From CALGLS01 sp965222105 (GTDB lineage: Bacteria > Bacteroidota > Bacteroidia > Chitinophagales > Saprospiraceae), in assembly GCA_965222105.1 (NCBI GenBank), contig CBDCTQ010000074.1, positions 1-64,000 on the forward strand: a stretch of DNA of 64,000 bases. Reading direction: 5' to 3'. Both the position numbers and the translations under genes were made by a program. The notes under the pieces are model-generated. The model did no database searches. It was not told where the DNA came from and saw only the letters and a list, made by a program, of their open reading frames with translations. Positions 62,606 through 64,000 of this stretch are shown one piece after another. The stretch's first letter is position 1; every line of letters begins with the position of its first letter.

Positions 62606-63211
62606 ATGAAAATTAACAAACAAAAAAGTTGGGATTATTTCATTTTGATCGCAAGATTTTTACTTGGTTGGACTTTTTTAAGCTATGGATTCAGTAAAGT
62701 AATGGATAATCAATTTGGAATTACAGAACAAGAATTGAATACCATTGTAAAGGAATTGAGTCCATTTAGATTGTCTTGGTATCTTTTTGATATGCAACCC
62801 TTCAAAGCATTTATAGGAATTTCTCAAATTATTTGCGGAAGCTTGTTAGTCCTAAATCGAACTGCAATAATAGGCGCTTTTATGTTTTTGCCTATAGTCA
62901 TTACGATCTTAATTATTGACATTACATTTCTAAAAATGCCAGGCTTTTATTTCAGACTAACGGCGTATATAATTTTAGACTTATTAATCCTATTTCATTA
63001 CAGAGAAAGAATGATTACAATTTGGAAAGCAGTATGGGACAAGGTAAATACTAAATTTAAATACCCAATTTGGATGTATTTAATATTACCAATTTTAGCG
63101 ATTTTCTTAGAAATATTACTAGCAACTCCTCAAATAATATACTTTATTTTTACAGACCCTGAATTAGTCAAACAATCCTTCCATTCTTTTTGGGATCTAT
63201 TATTTCCTTAA
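62606..63211 (+). CDS. DoxX-like integral membrane protein
   Basis: 201 residues with four to five transmembrane helices: ARFLLGWTFLSYGFSKVM (the DoxX-type opening), ISQIICGSLLVLNRTAIIG, LPIVITILIIDITFL, TAYIILDLLILFHYRER and a last helix in WMYLILPILAIFLEILL. DoxX-family proteins are small membrane proteins of diverse, mostly unclear roles, some linked to redox. It starts 18 bp after the FISUMP gene but is more AT-rich and not obviously related in function. The gap behind it (63212-63344) holds no gene. Confidence 0.7.
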   Translation: MKINKQKSWDYFILIARFLLGWTFLSYGFSKVMDNQFGITEQELNTIVKELSPFRLSWYLFDMQPFKAFIGISQIICGSLLVLNRTAIIGAFMFLPIVITILIIDITFLKMPGFYFRLTAYIILDLLILFHYRERMITIWKAVWDKVNTKFKYPIWMYLILPILAIFLEILLATPQIIYFIFTDPELVKQSFHSFWDLLFP

Positions 63212-63344
63212 ACAAAATATGAGGTTTAAAAGAAGCAAAAATATAACAATTAATTTCCGTATACACTTATTGTTCGCTTAGTATGTTTATTGCCATCATC
63301 CAGTGTGTCAAAAATTAAGCACAATCATAAGCATCCCGTTAGTC

Positions 63345-64000
63345 ATGCGATTTAAAATATTCATTTACCTAATGCCCTTCTTCGTTTGCATCGAGTCCTT
63401 TTCTCAGTCTGCAATGGGTCTCCTTTTCGACGATGAAGCTTATCAGGCTGTACCCGTACAATCGTTGTATCGGGATGGTGGAAAATCCGAAAAAGATGTT
63501 TTGAGGAATATTACAAAAGTAGATTTGAAACCCTATTGCCCCTTACCCCAGGATCAGGATACCGTTCCTTCTTGCGTAGGGTGGGCAACAGGGTATGGGG
63601 CCTTTACCATTGAAACCGCCATTCAAAATAATTGGAAAAATCAACAAGAGCGGATTACCCGAAATGCCTATTCGGCCATGTTTCTTTACAACCACATCAG
63701 GACACCCGATTCCAATTGTAAGTCGGGAAGCCAAATTCCCAAAGCACTTCAATGGCTACAGGAAAATGGAGACGTCCTGTCCAGTCATTTTGACCATCAT
63801 AAACACAACTGCCAAGCCACTCCAGATTCCAGTCATTTTAAGTTTGCGCGGTCGCATATAATTAAAGATTATCTCCGACTGTTTGACACGGACGATGATA
63901 CTGAACGGAAGGTTTATAAAACCAAACTGAGCCTGGTGCAAAACAAACCAGTAATCATAGGAATGGAAATACTGCACAATTTTTTAGATATAGCAACTGA
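63345..64000 (+). CDS. Exported papain-like (C1 family) peptidase, 3' end cut by window edge
   Basis: The ATG at 63345 opens a frame that runs past the right edge, giving at least 218 residues. A signal peptide (FKIFIYLMPFFVCIESFSQ) is followed by the nucleophile region DQDTVPSCVGWATGYGAFT with C77, the expected start of a C1-type peptidase domain; the His and Asn would lie beyond the window. It resembles the peptidase at 17064 in plan and again sits near an exported caspase. It may start a new unit, since 133 bp separate it from the DoxX-like gene. Confidence 0.8.
   Translation, partial: MRFKIFIYLMPFFVCIESFSQSAMGLLFDDEAYQAVPVQSLYRDGGKSEKDVLRNITKVDLKPYCPLPQDQDTVPSCVGWATGYGAFTIETAIQNNWKNQQERITRNAYSAMFLYNHIRTPDSNCKSGSQIPKALQWLQENGDVLSSHFDHHKHNCQATPDSSHFKFARSHIIKDYLRLFDTDDDTERKVYKTKLSLVQNKPVIIGMEILHNFLDIAT

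Noticed and set aside
63270..63318. Possible remnant of a second FISUMP gene end (reads IQCVKN before a stop) after the DoxX-like gene
   Set aside because: Only a handful of residues resemble the FISUMP terminus; too short to support.

Overview
The window looks like chromosome of a gliding or particle-associated Bacteroidota, most likely of the Saprospiria type. It carries type IX secretion (T9SS) type A and type B sorting domains, four-fold SprB/PKD-style adhesin architecture, three PorP/SprF-family outer-membrane proteins, ECF sigma/anti-sigma pairs, a FISUMP-domain lipoprotein and AT-rich intergenic DNA. I saw no rRNA or tRNA gene.

Layout. (1) 1-7.1 kb: a compact CRISPR locus of higher GC than its right neighbour. 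Two CRISPR arrays (12 and 15 repeats, repeats differing at 3 of 37 positions, same orientation, related leader ends) bracket a four-gene operon: RecD-like SF1 helicase, Cas1, a VirE_N/BT4734-type primase-polymerase and an N-terminally extended Cas2. No effector, Cas6 or Cas10 gene is visible in the window. A HEPN-like gene and a gene remnant lie to its left. (2) 7.1-31.6 kb: an AT-rich block of exported proteins bounded by an ~80-bp direct repeat. It holds a giant PKD adhesin with PorP/SprF, an IS630 element, an ECF sigma/anti-sigma operon with a papain-like and a caspase-like exported peptidase plus a T9SS-B LamG protein, another PorP/SprF, an FG-GAP T9SS-A protein and a lipase-SprB-T9SS-A protein. 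Four of its transcription units share an upstream TTGATA-N14-GGTA motif. (3) 31.6-39.9 kb: a mobile-element zone: an IS4/IS701-like element, a degenerate rve transposase, a membrane hydrolase, a tyrosine recombinase fused to an AAA ATPase and membrane segments, an array of 181-bp hairpin-bearing tandem repeats, and a second, truncated recombinase copy joined to a DUF3987-like remnant. (4) 40-50.3 kb: a second sigma/anti-sigma module with an exported caspase-like protein, a CSLREA/beta-helix T9SS-B protein, PorP/SprF and a membrane-anchored TPR-CHAT protease. (5) 50.4-64 kb: two operons and one single gene sharing a second upstream motif, GTACYTTTT-N11-ACACTTTA. They encode three paralogous exported proteins of unknown family, another exported caspase, small exported proteins, a FISUMP lipoprotein, a DoxX-like membrane protein and, at the right edge, a partial papain-like peptidase.

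How it fits together. The CRISPR part reads as a spacer-acquisition unit that would have to feed an effector encoded elsewhere. The remainder repeats one theme three times: an ECF sigma/anti-sigma pair or its putative promoter motif, an exported caspase (often with a papain-like peptidase), and a large surface protein with T9SS signal plus PorP/SprF. That suggests regulated cell-surface modules in which caspase-fold enzymes act outside the cytoplasm. This functional reading is inference; the gene content, motif spacing and repeats are seen directly.
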